From a virus: DNA of 20,164 nt. The notes beneath the pieces were generated by a model, which had not been told where the DNA came from, did no database searches, and worked only from the letters and a program-made list of their open reading frames with translations. The stretch is taken from IMG/VR virus record IMGVR_UViG_3300047368_000085, positions 1 to 20,164 of that record; one strand, written 5' to 3'. The position numbers were made by a program, and so were the translations under genes. Position 1 is the stretch's first letter; the number at the start of each line of letters is the position of its first letter. Shown piece by piece: positions 12,127 to 20,164 of the stretch.

Positions 12127-12275
12127 TGGCACTCACACTCGATCTTAACCTTAGCGTTGGACGCGCAAGCACAGGAAGTGGAACTCCACCTTTTGGGCCA
12201 AACCTTGTGCTACTAACACAAGTAGGTGCATTCATGATGACCGAGGATGGATATTTTTTAGAATTTGAACTTTAA
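12126..12275 (+). CDS. Tiny hypothetical protein, 49 aa
   Basis: ATG at 12126 overlaps the previous stop as TAATG. The peptide starts MALTLDLNLSVGRASTGSGT and ends QVGAFMMTEDGYFLEFEL. The ending 'mmTEDGyfLefE' resembles C-termini of small fibre-associated proteins in other phages, in my recollection. It fills the only gap between the 84-residue protein and the following fibre gene, which supports it. Function is unknown; a short trimerisation or attachment peptide is a guess. Confidence 0.55.
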   Translation: MALTLDLNLSVGRASTGSGTPPFGPNLVLLTQVGAFMMTEDGYFLEFEL

Positions 12276-12287
12276 CCCAATTATAAA

Positions 12288-12770
12288 ATGGCGAATAAAA
12301 AGATAACTGCATTAGATGCTTTAGGGGCAACACCTGCAACAGATGATGTTGTACCCATTGTGGATGTCAGCGGAACTGCAACTACAAAGAAGGTAACAGT
12401 AGCTAACTTAGTATCTGCCACAAGCGCAGGTGCGTTATCTAGTTATGATTTTGATGGTAATGCAATCCTTGGATTTGACGCAACTTTAAATGACCAAACA
12501 GATAATTACACATTGCAGACAAGTGATGCTGGTAAGGTCGTAGTTATGAACAAAGGAACTGCGGTTAACTTAACAGTGCCAGCAAGTTTAGGTGCTGGGT
12601 TTACCTGTTCAGTTGTGCAAAAAGGAGCTGGTCAAGTTACCTTTGTTGCGAGTTCAACAACGATTAATAATCGCCAATCGCACACAAAGATTGCTGGTCA
12701 GCACGGGGTAGCCACACTCATATCAACTGTCTCTGATGTATTCGTGTTAGCTGGAGATACTGCTTCCTAA
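12288..12770 (+). CDS. Tail fibre-like protein, 160 aa
   Basis: The start MANKKITALDALGATPATDD, followed by VVPIVDVSGTATTKKVTVAN, is the widespread N-terminal signature of phage fibre or collar proteins ('KiTaL..l..pa.dDv.pivDvS.t.tTKkvTv..l'), thought to anchor to the virion. The C-terminal half (about 68-158) has a beta fold with YTLQTSDAGKVVVMNKGTAV and ends in a stretch like a fibre head domain (AGQHGVATLISTVSDVFVLA). It would be anchor or adaptor for the larger LamG-domain protein encoded next. No ribosome site is visible; the start follows a 12-bp gap. Confidence 0.75.
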   Translation: MANKKITALDALGATPATDDVVPIVDVSGTATTKKVTVANLVSATSAGALSSYDFDGNAILGFDATLNDQTDNYTLQTSDAGKVVVMNKGTAVNLTVPASLGAGFTCSVVQKGAGQVTFVASSTTINNRQSHTKIAGQHGVATLISTVSDVFVLAGDTAS

Positions 12771-12774
12771 GACG

Positions 12775-14127
12775 ATGCCAATTTGTTTACCAAGTTTTGC
12801 AGGTACTACTACACCAGCTAGTGGAGCAGCATTCACAAACCAATATAGCGTAGACTTTGACGGCACTAATGATTACCTCTTGATGGGTACATCTGCAATT
12901 TCCCTAGATACTAATTTTACAATATCCGCATGGTTTAAACCTACATCTGACGCTTTAGCTGGGTATGATTTTATGGTTGGATGGGGAAATAATGCAAGTG
13001 GTCAGTCGAGGGTCATGCAAATATTAAACTCTAAACTCAGCTTTGAAATTTACTATTCTAGAATTAGTGGATCAACTACACTTTCTGCTGACACTTGGTA
13101 TCATGGAGCAGTAACTTTTTCTGGGAATGATGTAGAAATATTCTTAAACGGATTAAGTGATGGAACAGGTACTTTAAGTCGATCTACAATGGCATCAAGT
13201 TTAACTTTTGCTGGCGGTACACCTACAATGACTTCGGTGGGATTTATACCCTTCTCAGGTCTGATTGATGAATTTGCCGTGTTTGATTCTGTTCTATCAA
13301 GTACTGCAATCTCTTCCATTTACAACAGCGGAGTGCCCAACGATATATCCTCTTTGAGTCCTGTAGGATGGTGGAGAATGGGAGACAATGACGGTGCAAC
13401 AGGCACGACTATAACCGATCAAGGTAGCGGAGGTAATAACGGAACACTTACTAACGGACCAACCTTCTCAACAAGCGTACCAGAATATGTATTCAACCAA
13501 TACAGTGTAGATTTTGACGGCACTAATGACTACATGGCTGCTGGTAATATTACGGCTCTTAATTCAGTAGCTAATGCTTCGTATTCTTTTTGGTATAAAA
13601 CGAGTGCCACAGGAAAAGTCGGTCTGCTTGGGGGTGGAGCTGGAACGTCCGCTTATCATTGGTCAGATGGAAATATGTATGTTCACTCTTTCGTTAATAC
13701 TTTGTCACACCCAATTACAATACCTACATTAGGAGCTTGGCATCACGTGGTTTGTACTTTTGAGGCTAGTGGTTCTAAATTGTATTTGGACGGAAGTTTA
13801 CAAAGCACAGTAGACCACGGTGACACAACTGCTAGTAATGCAGGTAATGGCTTTCAAGTAGGTAGAGTGCCTCATTATAGCATACCTGACGGTCAAAAAC
13901 TTATCGATGAGGTTGCTCTTTTTACATCTACACTATCTGCGTCTGATGTGTCAGCTATTTACAACAGCGGAGTCCCAGCAGACCTCACTTCTTACTCACC
14001 TGTTAATTGGTGGCGTATGGGAGACAATGACAGCGGTACAGGTACTACTATCACAGATCAAGGGTCTGGAAGTAACGACGGTACACTTACAAACGGCCCA
14101 ACCTTCTCAACCACAGTACCAACTTAA
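12775..14127 (+). CDS. Receptor-binding protein with two LamG-like domains
   Basis: The 450-residue protein is a tandem duplication of a LamG/concanavalin-like module. Module 1 spans about 22-237 and module 2 about 241-450. Each starts NQYSVDFDGTNDY, has a central strand before the ligand region (IEFLNG-like in the first, KLYLDGS in the second), a late LIDE.A.F.S.LS...IS.IYNSGVP segment, and ends WWRMGDND..TGTTITDQGS plus GTLTNGPTFST. Such domains bind sugars or proteins, so a host-receptor role at the fibre tip is likely. The first 20 residues (MPICLPSFAGTTTPASGAAF) form a short link. No ribosome site is seen; expression may be coupled to the preceding fibre gene 4 bp upstream. Confidence 0.8.
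   Translation: MPICLPSFAGTTTPASGAAFTNQYSVDFDGTNDYLLMGTSAISLDTNFTISAWFKPTSDALAGYDFMVGWGNNASGQSRVMQILNSKLSFEIYYSRISGSTTLSADTWYHGAVTFSGNDVEIFLNGLSDGTGTLSRSTMASSLTFAGGTPTMTSVGFIPFSGLIDEFAVFDSVLSSTAISSIYNSGVPNDISSLSPVGWWRMGDNDGATGTTITDQGSGGNNGTLTNGPTFSTSVPEYVFNQYSVDFDGTNDYMAAGNITALNSVANASYSFWYKTSATGKVGLLGGGAGTSAYHWSDGNMYVHSFVNTLSHPITIPTLGAWHHVVCTFEASGSKLYLDGSLQSTVDHGDTTASNAGNGFQVGRVPHYSIPDGQKLIDEVALFTSTLSASDVSAIYNSGVPADLTSYSPVNWWRMGDNDSGTGTTITDQGSGSNDGTLTNGPTFSTTVPT
12838..14124 (+). repeat. Internal tandem duplication of a LamG-coding module
   Basis: Two copies, about 12838-13485 and 13495-14124, encode the LamG-like modules. The ends of the copies are most alike in DNA: for example, GACGGCACTAATGA occurs in both near the start. 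The middles have diverged strongly, which points to an old duplication or to selection for different binding faces. Confidence 0.75.
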
Positions 14128-14131
14128 AATT

Positions 14132-14365
14132 ATGAGCAGAAAATATGTAATTATAAATGCGGACGAAGTAGACTCCGTTGATTTCAGTCAAGTAGATGAG
14201 ACAAGTGCAGATACAATTAGATACTCACTCGATGATAGTAAGACTTTTGTTAAGTTTGATTCGGACACAACGCCCTCGTTCTTAGAAGGCAAAACACAAT
14301 ACACCCACTCAGAAATTATATCTGTATTAGCAACTGACGAGTGGACTCCTGACGAACCTGAATGA
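14132..14365 (+). CDS. Small conserved phage protein, 77 aa
   Basis: The product starts MSRKYVIINADEVDSVDFSQ and contains TSADTIRYSLDDSKTFVKFD and LEGKTQYTHSEIISVLATDE. Proteins of the 'YvIin..ev..vdFsqV.EtSadTlR.S.D...t.vKf' type are frequent beside fibre genes in aquatic phages; no function has been established to my knowledge. It is acidic and ends WTPDEPE. I use the ATG at 14132, which comes right after the LamG stop, although the frame is open further upstream inside that gene. It is joined to the following membrane protein by ATGA. Confidence 0.7.
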   Translation: MSRKYVIINADEVDSVDFSQVDETSADTIRYSLDDSKTFVKFDSDTTPSFLEGKTQYTHSEIISVLATDEWTPDEPE

Positions 14366-14823
14366 TTTACACCGCCATAATAGTATTGGCGTTGTGCATG
14401 GCATCATGCAGTATCCGCTCCACCTACCCTCTAATGGGAGGATTGGCTGGGGGTGCAGCCGGAAGTTTAGGTGGCCCATTAGTTGGTGGTTTATCTGCTG
14501 GTGCTGGCGTACTAGCTGGGGAGGCACTTAAAAACAAAGATGCCCTCATCGAAGCAGAAGAAACCATTGAGGCATTAAGTCATGGAGATGTATCTGCTTT
14601 GGTTGCACAAGGGATGGAGGAGCATAAGACAGGCTTTGAGACATTTACCTCAACCATTAAAAAGATCCTTATTGGAGCATCAGTATTACTTGGTGGCTAC
14701 CTCGCCATTCCAATTTTTGTGGCAAAGAGAACAGCACAAAATTGTAGTAAGACAGAAGCGATTAAACATCAGACACGCGCACCCTTCCCCGTAAAACCAC
14801 CCTCCCGAAATGAGAAATCTTGA
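14362..14823 (+). CDS. Membrane protein with glycine zipper, possible lipoprotein
   Basis: The 153-residue protein begins with a hydrophobic signal-like stretch (IIVLALCMASC) whose MASC at 13-16 resembles a lipobox with C16 as the lipid site. The lack of a positive charge near the N-terminus weakens that reading. Residues 26-53 form a glycine zipper (GGLAGGAAGSLGGPLVGGLS) able to insert in membranes. A charged helix (54-97) and a second membrane segment at 101-121 follow, then a basic tail. With two more small membrane proteins directly downstream it may belong to the lysis set or to a channel used in DNA delivery. No named family was recognised. Confidence 0.55.
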   Translation: MIYTAIIVLALCMASCSIRSTYPLMGGLAGGAAGSLGGPLVGGLSAGAGVLAGEALKNKDALIEAEETIEALSHGDVSALVAQGMEEHKTGFETFTSTIKKILIGASVLLGGYLAIPIFVAKRTAQNCSKTEAIKHQTRAPFPVKPPSRNEKS

Positions 14824-14926
14824 ATTATTAAAAGACAAGTTCTTGGACATGTCGAAAAAAGGAAAAATGATAACCATATTTGCATCACTAGTTGTTGGTA
14901 TCATAGTGTTAGATTGGCTATTCTAA
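14810..14926 (+). CDS. Single-pass membrane peptide, 38 aa
   Basis: ATG at 14810 overlaps the end of the previous gene by 14 bp, and the stop overlaps the next ATG (TAATG). The peptide has a charged amphipathic start (MRNLELLKDKFLDMSKKGKM) and one membrane helix (ITIFASLVVGIIVLDWLF) running to its last residue. The shape matches small phage holin or antiholin partners and signal-anchor peptides. No family can be assigned at this length; the coupled overlaps on both sides support it being real. Confidence 0.55.
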   Translation: MRNLELLKDKFLDMSKKGKMITIFASLVVGIIVLDWLF

Positions 14927-15075
14927 TGATAGACCGCACTGCAATTCTTGGCATGAGTGGTACAGTTGCCACTTTTGGTCTAGCACATTTGGATGATTTA
15001 TTCGGATGCATCGCAGGTGTAATCACAATTATTTACATGGGTAGAAAACTCTACCTAGAAATCAAGAACAAGTGA
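14926..15075 (+). CDS. Holin-like membrane protein, 49 aa
   Basis: Translated from the TAATG overlap at 14926, the protein has two likely membrane helices, about 6-20 (AILGMSGTVATFGLA) and 25-38 (LFGCIAGVITIIYM), with a short acidic turn (HLDD) between and a basic C-terminal end (GRKLYLEIKNK). Two helices and a charged C-terminus are typical of class II holins, which make the lesion that lets the endolysin reach the cell wall. No endolysin is in the window. The gene abuts the nozzle gene (TGA then ATG). Confidence 0.5.
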   Translation: MIDRTAILGMSGTVATFGLAHLDDLFGCIAGVITIIYMGRKLYLEIKNK

Positions 15076-16704
15076 ATGGCACGTTATCGGACATCAGGTA
15101 GATTAGATGACCAAGTTCTTCAAGACGGGGATCGTGGATTTCGTGGTATAGATTCATACAAAGAAGCAACAAGTTTAGAACCGGGCTTTGTACGAACAAG
15201 CGAGAATATGCGCTTAATTGGTGATCTTGCAGAAGTACGTAAAGGTATAGATTTTTTAGCAGGTGCAGTAACACTTAGCTACAATGGCACGAATGAGATG
15301 GTCTTTGCATCTACACTCTACTCCGATCCGGCAACAGGAAATGAATATGTGGTAGCTGCAACCAAGGATAAAGTAATCCTTTGGAATGATGCAAATAACT
15401 CAGGCATTGATATTGATTATCCAGGCAGTGAAGTTGTGGCCACGGCAGATGGCGCGAGCTTCGTTCAGGCATTGGAAAAACTCATTTTGTTTCGTGGTAA
15501 GAATAAAACACCACTTGAATGGGACGGAGATGTAACCAATGACTTTGTGGTCAAAGCAAATGGAAGCCCAGGTGCAGGGCGCATACAATGTCCAAACACA
15601 GACTTTGGTGTATTCTTTCGCAATCGCTTAATCATCCCACAACCCACAGATAGTAACTATACAGTCTTAATGTCTGACTTGTTAGACACAGATAATTACT
15701 ACGCTGCTGACTCACAATTTAGAATTAATAAAGGAAGTGCAGATTTTCTTGTTTCCTTTTTTCCTTACCAAGAAGATCAGTTGATCGTGTTTTTGAGAAA
15801 TTCCATCCATATGATCAACAATGTTGCGACAACCTCCGCATCTAACACATACGAGATTACCCGTCAGCATGGATGTGTGGCACGTAAATCAATCGCACAG
15901 TCTGGGCCACAAACATTCTTCCTGTCAGATAATGGGGTCATCGTCCTGTCACCAGGCACAGACCCAGCCAAGGGACTTGGGGTAGCTATTAGTAAAGTTA
16001 GTGGTGAAACCATACCCATGACCAGACCGATACAGGATCAATTTAACGACGTTAATTACGCAGCAGCAGATCAAGCTTGTGGTGTGGTGTATGACAATAA
16101 GTACTATCTTGCAGTACCAACAGGTAGTTCAACAGTAGCGAACAAGATTTTCGTATTTAACCTACTTACAAGCACATGGACAAGTGTTGACTCCTACCCT
16201 GCCCTAGCAGGCAGCGTGGCATTTCATGTGGATGATTGGGTAATTTGCTCGCATGGATCTGCACCAACAAGACGCAGATTATTTGCAGGCAACAAAACAG
16301 GTTGGTACTTAATGGAGGAAAATTCCATAGATGATTCTGGTCGCAAAATAGGCAGTACATCTGAGTCCGGCACAACTGCAATTGCAGGTAAACTTGTCAC
16401 ACGTTCTTACACCTTTAATGACATCAATGTAAAGAGTTGGAAGCGTGGTCAGTTGGGCGCAAACACAGTCAATGCAGATGCATTTAACATCAAGGTAAAC
16501 ACGCTAGATCCAGACGCAAGCACCACAGTGTTAAGTCATACCGCAGATGGCACGGAAGAAGCACTCTTCCGCTTTGGTACGGGGCGTACCCGTGGGTATG
16601 GTGCGGAAGTAGAAATCAATGTAACCGCTGGCAGACCAAGCTTTAGACATGTGAGCCTGGAAGCAATAGGCGTAGGAGCAAATGCAAGACGTGAGGTGGC
16701 ATAA
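15076..16704 (+). CDS. Probable tail nozzle / tubular protein
   Basis: The 542-residue, mainly beta protein starts MARYRTSGRLDDQVLQDGDR, then has EPGFVRTSENMRLIGDLAEV followed by RKGIDFLAG. The 'l.pG....s.N.rl..g.a..RkGi' pattern is common near the N-terminus of short-tail nozzle and stabilisation proteins. The middle (about 90-420) reads as repeating strands such as IFVFNLLTSTWTSVDSYPAL, compatible with a beta-propeller. The gene comes after the connector and fibre genes and before candidate ejection proteins, the usual place for the nozzle. Other beta-propeller virion proteins cannot be excluded. Confidence 0.6.
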   Translation: MARYRTSGRLDDQVLQDGDRGFRGIDSYKEATSLEPGFVRTSENMRLIGDLAEVRKGIDFLAGAVTLSYNGTNEMVFASTLYSDPATGNEYVVAATKDKVILWNDANNSGIDIDYPGSEVVATADGASFVQALEKLILFRGKNKTPLEWDGDVTNDFVVKANGSPGAGRIQCPNTDFGVFFRNRLIIPQPTDSNYTVLMSDLLDTDNYYAADSQFRINKGSADFLVSFFPYQEDQLIVFLRNSIHMINNVATTSASNTYEITRQHGCVARKSIAQSGPQTFFLSDNGVIVLSPGTDPAKGLGVAISKVSGETIPMTRPIQDQFNDVNYAAADQACGVVYDNKYYLAVPTGSSTVANKIFVFNLLTSTWTSVDSYPALAGSVAFHVDDWVICSHGSAPTRRRLFAGNKTGWYLMEENSIDDSGRKIGSTSESGTTAIAGKLVTRSYTFNDINVKSWKRGQLGANTVNADAFNIKVNTLDPDASTTVLSHTADGTEEALFRFGTGRTRGYGAEVEINVTAGRPSFRHVSLEAIGVGANARREVA

Positions 16705-17015
16705 TGGCAATTACCTGTACAGTAACTCGTGGCTTTACATACGCGACCGGGGTAGATATTTCGGCTGCAAATTTAAATCAATTGGGCGAGCCAACAGTCA
16801 CAGTACCAAGCGTAACAGATACCACAGTAGTGCTGAAGAGTTTTGCAGTTGCGGATTTACCTTCTGCTGGAACTGCGGGAAAAGTAGTTTATTGTACAAA
16901 CGGGGATGGAGGAAGTCCATGTTTGGCGTTGGACAATGGTACAGCATGGTTAAGAATAAACTTAGGGGCAACCGTAAGTGCAAGTAGTGCAGAGGAGTAT
17001 ATAATGGCAGAATGA
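16704..17015 (+). CDS. Small structural-type protein, 103 aa
   Basis: The product begins MAITCTVTRGFTYATGVDIS, with AANLNQLGEPTVTVPS and a glycine-rich stretch GKVVYCTNGDGGSPCLALDN before WLRINLGATVS. This is the pattern of a small fibre or virion-surface protein found in marine phages ('t..GytfatG..vtaa.LNqLg.Ptvtip'). It is joined to the nozzle gene by TAATG and to the next gene by ATGA, so all three are likely made together. The exact role is unknown. Confidence 0.65.
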   Translation: MAITCTVTRGFTYATGVDISAANLNQLGEPTVTVPSVTDTTVVLKSFAVADLPSAGTAGKVVYCTNGDGGSPCLALDNGTAWLRINLGATVSASSAEEYIMAE

Positions 17016-17350
17016 ATATACTAACTCAAGCAAAGGAATTTTACGAGCAACTTGGCATGGATATGTTTAAAGACATTACCATGTATATGAGTTACGGGTA
17101 TGTATTTAAAACACCTGACTCATTGCTTATGGGCAAAGCTGTAAGGACTGATATAAATCAACATCCGCAAGATCAGTGGCAGACAAAAAATCCAAATGCT
17201 TGGTACGTCCACATGGCAATTGGTGAGGTAGGTATAAGTGAATTTATAAACTGCATTCCATATGAATTACCATTCGTTGGATGGATGAGGCATTTTAAAA
17301 ACCAGCCTGTAAAGTTTTACGATTTTAATAAAATTATTCGGAGGAAATAA
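17012..17350 (+). CDS. Conserved phage protein of unknown function, 112 aa
   Basis: The product begins MNILTQAKEFYEQLGMDMFK and is notable for aromatic content (YMSYGYVFKTPD, NAWYVHMAIGEVG, LPFVGWMRHFKNQP, FYDFNKIIRRK). I recall similar small proteins beside internal virion protein genes in aquatic phages but know of no function. The compact alpha/beta composition does not suggest a structural fibre; an assembly or internal core partner is possible. It overlaps the previous gene by ATGA, and its last codons supply the GGAGG ribosome site of the next gene. Confidence 0.6.
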   Translation: MNILTQAKEFYEQLGMDMFKDITMYMSYGYVFKTPDSLLMGKAVRTDINQHPQDQWQTKNPNAWYVHMAIGEVGISEFINCIPYELPFVGWMRHFKNQPVKFYDFNKIIRRK

Positions 17351-17352
17351 CA

Positions 17353-19116
17353 ATGGGAAGTAGTCCAGACATTAATTATCCAAGCCAGCCAAGTTATGGC
17401 GAAGGCATGGCAGACGCACTTAAAGCACAAGTACAATTACTTACAGGCACAGGTGACTTTGCAGAGACAGGTTCGCTAGAATCCTTGCTTCCTCTAGAAA
17501 AGGCAATCCGTTTAAAAACGGCACAGACAGAAACTGATGTACTTAGGCAGACAATGCTTGGAAGTGGTAGCAATGAGAAGTACGCGCCTGACGGACGTAT
17601 CATAACCGGGTATGAAGATCCACCTGCTGATGCTGGTGGTGGAGGTGGTGGTAATTATAAAATTGGCCTTGGGAGAAAAGCATACCCAGAGCCTTTTGGA
17701 ACAAAATATGCCACTACAGCAGTAGTATATGATATAACCACAGGCAAGGCAGTTGAGGAATTTGAATCACCTAAAGCATACACGCAAGCCGATAGGAATA
17801 AAACACAACAACAAGCAAAGGATTTTCTTAAAAAATCTAAATTTGTAACACCAGATCAAGTAGATACTTATTATGCAGCAGATTACCCTGATGCACTAGT
17901 ATTTGGAGACGCAAAAAAAGGTGGAGGTGTAACAGAAGCAAAACCAATCTACAAGAAAGACGCATCTGGTAAAGACATAGTAACACCAGCAGGGCAATTC
18001 ACACCTGGTCAATCTGTTGGGCGTGCAGGTGATGGTATGATCGACCTGCTTGGTGACACACGAAACATCACACAATACGAAACCAAAACTGCAAACCAAG
18101 CAGATGTGGATGCTGGACTTGCAGATGAAGTGGGCAAGCAATTTGTACAAAAGGTTGAGACCACAGACCAAGCAGGCTTTCGGGATGGTGAGTTTAAAGG
18201 TGCAGCAGCTATGGCAGAAGATATTCAACGTGGTAACTTGTCACGCCAACGTGAAGCAGATTTACAAGATGTAGCTCGTTTAGAACCACTCTTTGGACAA
18301 ATCATGGAGGATTATAAACCTGCCACTTCGTCCGCAATTACAGGGGCAAAAGATTTAATCGAGGAACAGAAAGATAACTTGCTTGGAGAAGTAGGAATTT
18401 CCGATCCGACAAAAGTACAATCACAAGGCGTACAAGCAGATGCCCTTCGGCAAGGCTTGATGACAGATGCAGAAGAAGCACTCGGACAAGGACTAACAGA
18501 TCGCGAAGAGCGACAAATTGCAGAGGCTTCCCGTGCGCGCTCCACTATGATGGGCAGAACATTTGACCAATCTGGCGCAATCGCAGAGGCAGAAGCAAGG
18601 GTTGCTGAAGACAACCAACGCAAGATGCAGAACCGAGGATTTGCACAATCTGTACTAGGACAGGAAGCAGGTATTCAGACAAGCGATAACACACGCTCCA
18701 TGCAAGCAGACCAATTTAACGTGGCATCACAAATGGATGCCGAGAAGTTGCGTGAATCCTTAAGGCAACAAGGATTGCTTGGATATTTAGACGCAGCCTC
18801 AAGAGTGTCACAACTTGAGAACCAAGGACAACTTGATCCATTCCAAGCAATACTTGGACGCTCTGGTGGTGGAAGCTTACAAGCTGGGCAATCTGTATTC
18901 GGACAAGCAGGTTATGGCTTAAATGCACAACCAAGTTACCTCAACCCAGAGAGTGGGCTTGGATACATACAGAACCAAGCAACCAATGCAGCCAATATGT
19001 ATGGCGCTCAAGTAGCAGCAGATGCAACAAAGACTGCTGGTATATATAGTGGTATTGGAAGCGCGCTTGGTGGACTTGGTGGTGGTATGCTAGGTAACTC
19101 AAATTTATTCAAATAG
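17353..19116 (+). CDS. Candidate internal (ejection) protein, 587 aa
   Basis: The protein has an N-terminal part with a glycine run (95-100) and probably a separate small domain (101-235), a long helical segment (about 285-490) that includes LTDREERQIAEASRARSTMM and AIAEAEARVAEDNQRKMQNR, and a C-terminal glycine zipper (562-581, IYSGIGSALGGLGGGMLG). Long helical proteins ending in a membrane-active zipper and lying after the nozzle gene are typical of podovirus internal virion proteins that cross the cell envelope during DNA delivery. GGAGG (17340-17344) lies 8 nt before the ATG. The assignment is from composition and place, not from a recognised family. Confidence 0.6.
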   Translation: MGSSPDINYPSQPSYGEGMADALKAQVQLLTGTGDFAETGSLESLLPLEKAIRLKTAQTETDVLRQTMLGSGSNEKYAPDGRIITGYEDPPADAGGGGGGNYKIGLGRKAYPEPFGTKYATTAVVYDITTGKAVEEFESPKAYTQADRNKTQQQAKDFLKKSKFVTPDQVDTYYAADYPDALVFGDAKKGGGVTEAKPIYKKDASGKDIVTPAGQFTPGQSVGRAGDGMIDLLGDTRNITQYETKTANQADVDAGLADEVGKQFVQKVETTDQAGFRDGEFKGAAAMAEDIQRGNLSRQREADLQDVARLEPLFGQIMEDYKPATSSAITGAKDLIEEQKDNLLGEVGISDPTKVQSQGVQADALRQGLMTDAEEALGQGLTDREERQIAEASRARSTMMGRTFDQSGAIAEAEARVAEDNQRKMQNRGFAQSVLGQEAGIQTSDNTRSMQADQFNVASQMDAEKLRESLRQQGLLGYLDAASRVSQLENQGQLDPFQAILGRSGGGSLQAGQSVFGQAGYGLNAQPSYLNPESGLGYIQNQATNAANMYGAQVAADATKTAGIYSGIGSALGGLGGGMLGNSNLFK

Positions 19117-19130
19117 GAAGATAAAATATT

Positions 19131-20164
19131 ATGGCAAGAAAACCATTCTTTAGCGGAAATTACGGATCAGCGCTGGCACGGGTCGATACTCGACCCATCA
19201 TGGAAGCCGGGCGTGCGCAAGGCCAGATGTATGCCAATATGGGTAAGCAGATTGGTGGCATGATTCAGCAGTATGGATTGAATAAGGAGAAGCGTGCAGA
19301 ACTTACAGGTGAGATTGAGGCAATGCTTCCACAATACATGGATTCATTTACTAGCACAGGTAATGAGGTGGATGATAAAAAGAATTTTCAAAGACTAGAG
19401 AAGTTTAGCAAGGGAGACATGAGTATGGCAGACCTTAAAGGTCTAGCTGGCGAGCTTGCTATGAAGGATAAGGTGCAATCTAAGCAATTAGTACGTGACT
19501 TATCTACCGCACAATTAAAATCTGCGGAGTTCCTAAATCAACAAAGACAGGAGTCAGCTACTAACTTAGATAATGCATTCAAAGCATTAGATAGTACACG
19601 AGAAGAAATACAGAGTTTAATTGATGATGGTACTGTACAATTAGAAAATCTGAATCCGGCAGCAAGGAGACTTCTTGATAATCCAAGTATGTTAGCGTCA
19701 AAAGACCCACAAGCATTAAAGTTTTTTGCAAGCGATCCAACAAAAGATGCTGAATCTAAATTAAGATTATCGAATTTAGAGAGAGGGCAACAAGTACAAA
19801 AGGGACTCGATGATAGTTTAGGAGGTGCTGGTAATGTTGGTGCGATGCAAGGTGAATCCATGAAGGAAACTTTAGCTGGGCAGAAGGCATCAAGAGAAAG
19901 AACAGAGTCTTTGACTGATGCTACTAGATTGCAAATGGACATATTAAGACAACCTGCTGATAGTTCTAATCCAAAAAATCAAGTTATTGACAAACAGATT
20001 GATGCAGTTTCATCTAAAATAAAATCTTTGCGGAATAGTAAAAGTTTTACAAAAAAAGATGATGATGAGTTTTTTACTTTAGATTCATTAATTGAATTTA
20101 GTCCAATTACAGGAATAGCAACAATATCAGAAGATGCATCAAAGCGAGATGCAGTAAAGCTTGA
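19131..20164 (+). CDS. Large helical internal virion protein, partial (5' part)
   Basis: An open frame of 344 codons without a stop starts at ATG 19131 and runs off the window. AGGAAG (19115-19120) lies 10 nt upstream. The N-terminus MARKPFFSGNYGSALARVDT, followed by a 'mea.raqgq.yanmG...Gg' helix, resembles starts of large ejection or core proteins. The rest is helical and charged (RERTESLTDATRLQMDILRQ). It follows another candidate ejection protein, so both probably travel inside the capsid. Whether an enzyme domain (lysozyme, protease or other) lies further on cannot be seen. Confidence 0.65.
   Translation, partial: MARKPFFSGNYGSALARVDTRPIMEAGRAQGQMYANMGKQIGGMIQQYGLNKEKRAELTGEIEAMLPQYMDSFTSTGNEVDDKKNFQRLEKFSKGDMSMADLKGLAGELAMKDKVQSKQLVRDLSTAQLKSAEFLNQQRQESATNLDNAFKALDSTREEIQSLIDDGTVQLENLNPAARRLLDNPSMLASKDPQALKFFASDPTKDAESKLRLSNLERGQQVQKGLDDSLGGAGNVGAMQGESMKETLAGQKASRERTESLTDATRLQMDILRQPADSSNPKNQVIDKQIDAVSSKIKSLRNSKSFTKKDDDEFFTLDSLIEFSPITGIATISEDASKRDAVKL

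Noticed and set aside
13725-13738. CTACATTAGGAGCT, similar to the CTAC element
   Set aside because: It lies inside the LamG-domain gene and reads as normal codons (CCT ACA TTA GGA GCT); no second CTAC unit 10 bp away.
19538-19942. Minus-strand open frame of 134 codons
   Set aside because: Antisense to the partial plus-strand gene, whose frame stays open over 344 codons with a good ribosome site.
1-20164. CRISPR arrays, insertion sequences, rRNA
   Set aside because: No regularly spaced repeats of suitable length, no transposase-like product and no rRNA-like stretch were seen.

Overview
The window is a slice of a double-stranded DNA tailed bacteriophage, most likely podovirus-like (short tail) and from an aquatic or otherwise uncultured host. 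It carries a terminase, portal, scaffold, an SU10/HK97-fold-type major capsid protein, head-tail connector and nozzle-like proteins, fibre proteins and long helical candidate ejection proteins. No tape-measure, tail-tube or sheath gene is seen, and there is no integrase, replication gene or tRNA gene. Genes are packed tightly, many joined by ATGA or TAATG overlaps. Several have clear AGGAGG-type ribosome sites, which fits a host that uses Shine-Dalgarno initiation. The host cannot be named from this sequence.

Layout. 1-378 is non-coding, rich in G and C tracts and short inverted repeats. 379-1480 (minus strand) holds an HTH-HNH endonuclease and a probable small terminase. From 1545 onward everything is on the plus strand. 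1545-3110 holds an HTH regulator and a chain of tiny proteins, including two micro zinc-ribbon proteins with identical cysteine spacing. 3103-4788 is the large terminase and 4820-6916 the portal. 6921-7918 holds five small proteins, four of them strongly basic. A strong terminator and a promoter follow at 7940-8029. 8045-10600 holds scaffold, major capsid protein and a probable decoration protein, closed by a second terminator at 10617-10649. 10665-11857 holds connector-type genes. 11872-14365 is a fibre module whose largest protein contains two copies of a LamG-like domain. 14362-15075 holds three small membrane proteins, candidates for lysis. 15076-17350 holds a nozzle-like protein and two small structural-type proteins. 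17353-20164 holds two long helical proteins, the last cut by the window edge.

How it works together. HNH protein, TerS and TerL would cut and package DNA through the portal into a shell built from scaffold and capsid protein. The connector, nozzle and fibres complete the tail, and the last two genes probably encode internal proteins delivered with the DNA.

The least expected signal is a shared leader element. A CTAC-repeat motif of about 14 bp (CTACAtaAGGCTAC-like) sits just before the HTH gene, the portal gene and the scaffold gene. Ahead of portal and scaffold its AGG is followed by a start-stop or two-codon mini-ORF that ends exactly 4 nt before the true start codon. Neither of those genes has a Shine-Dalgarno sequence of its own.
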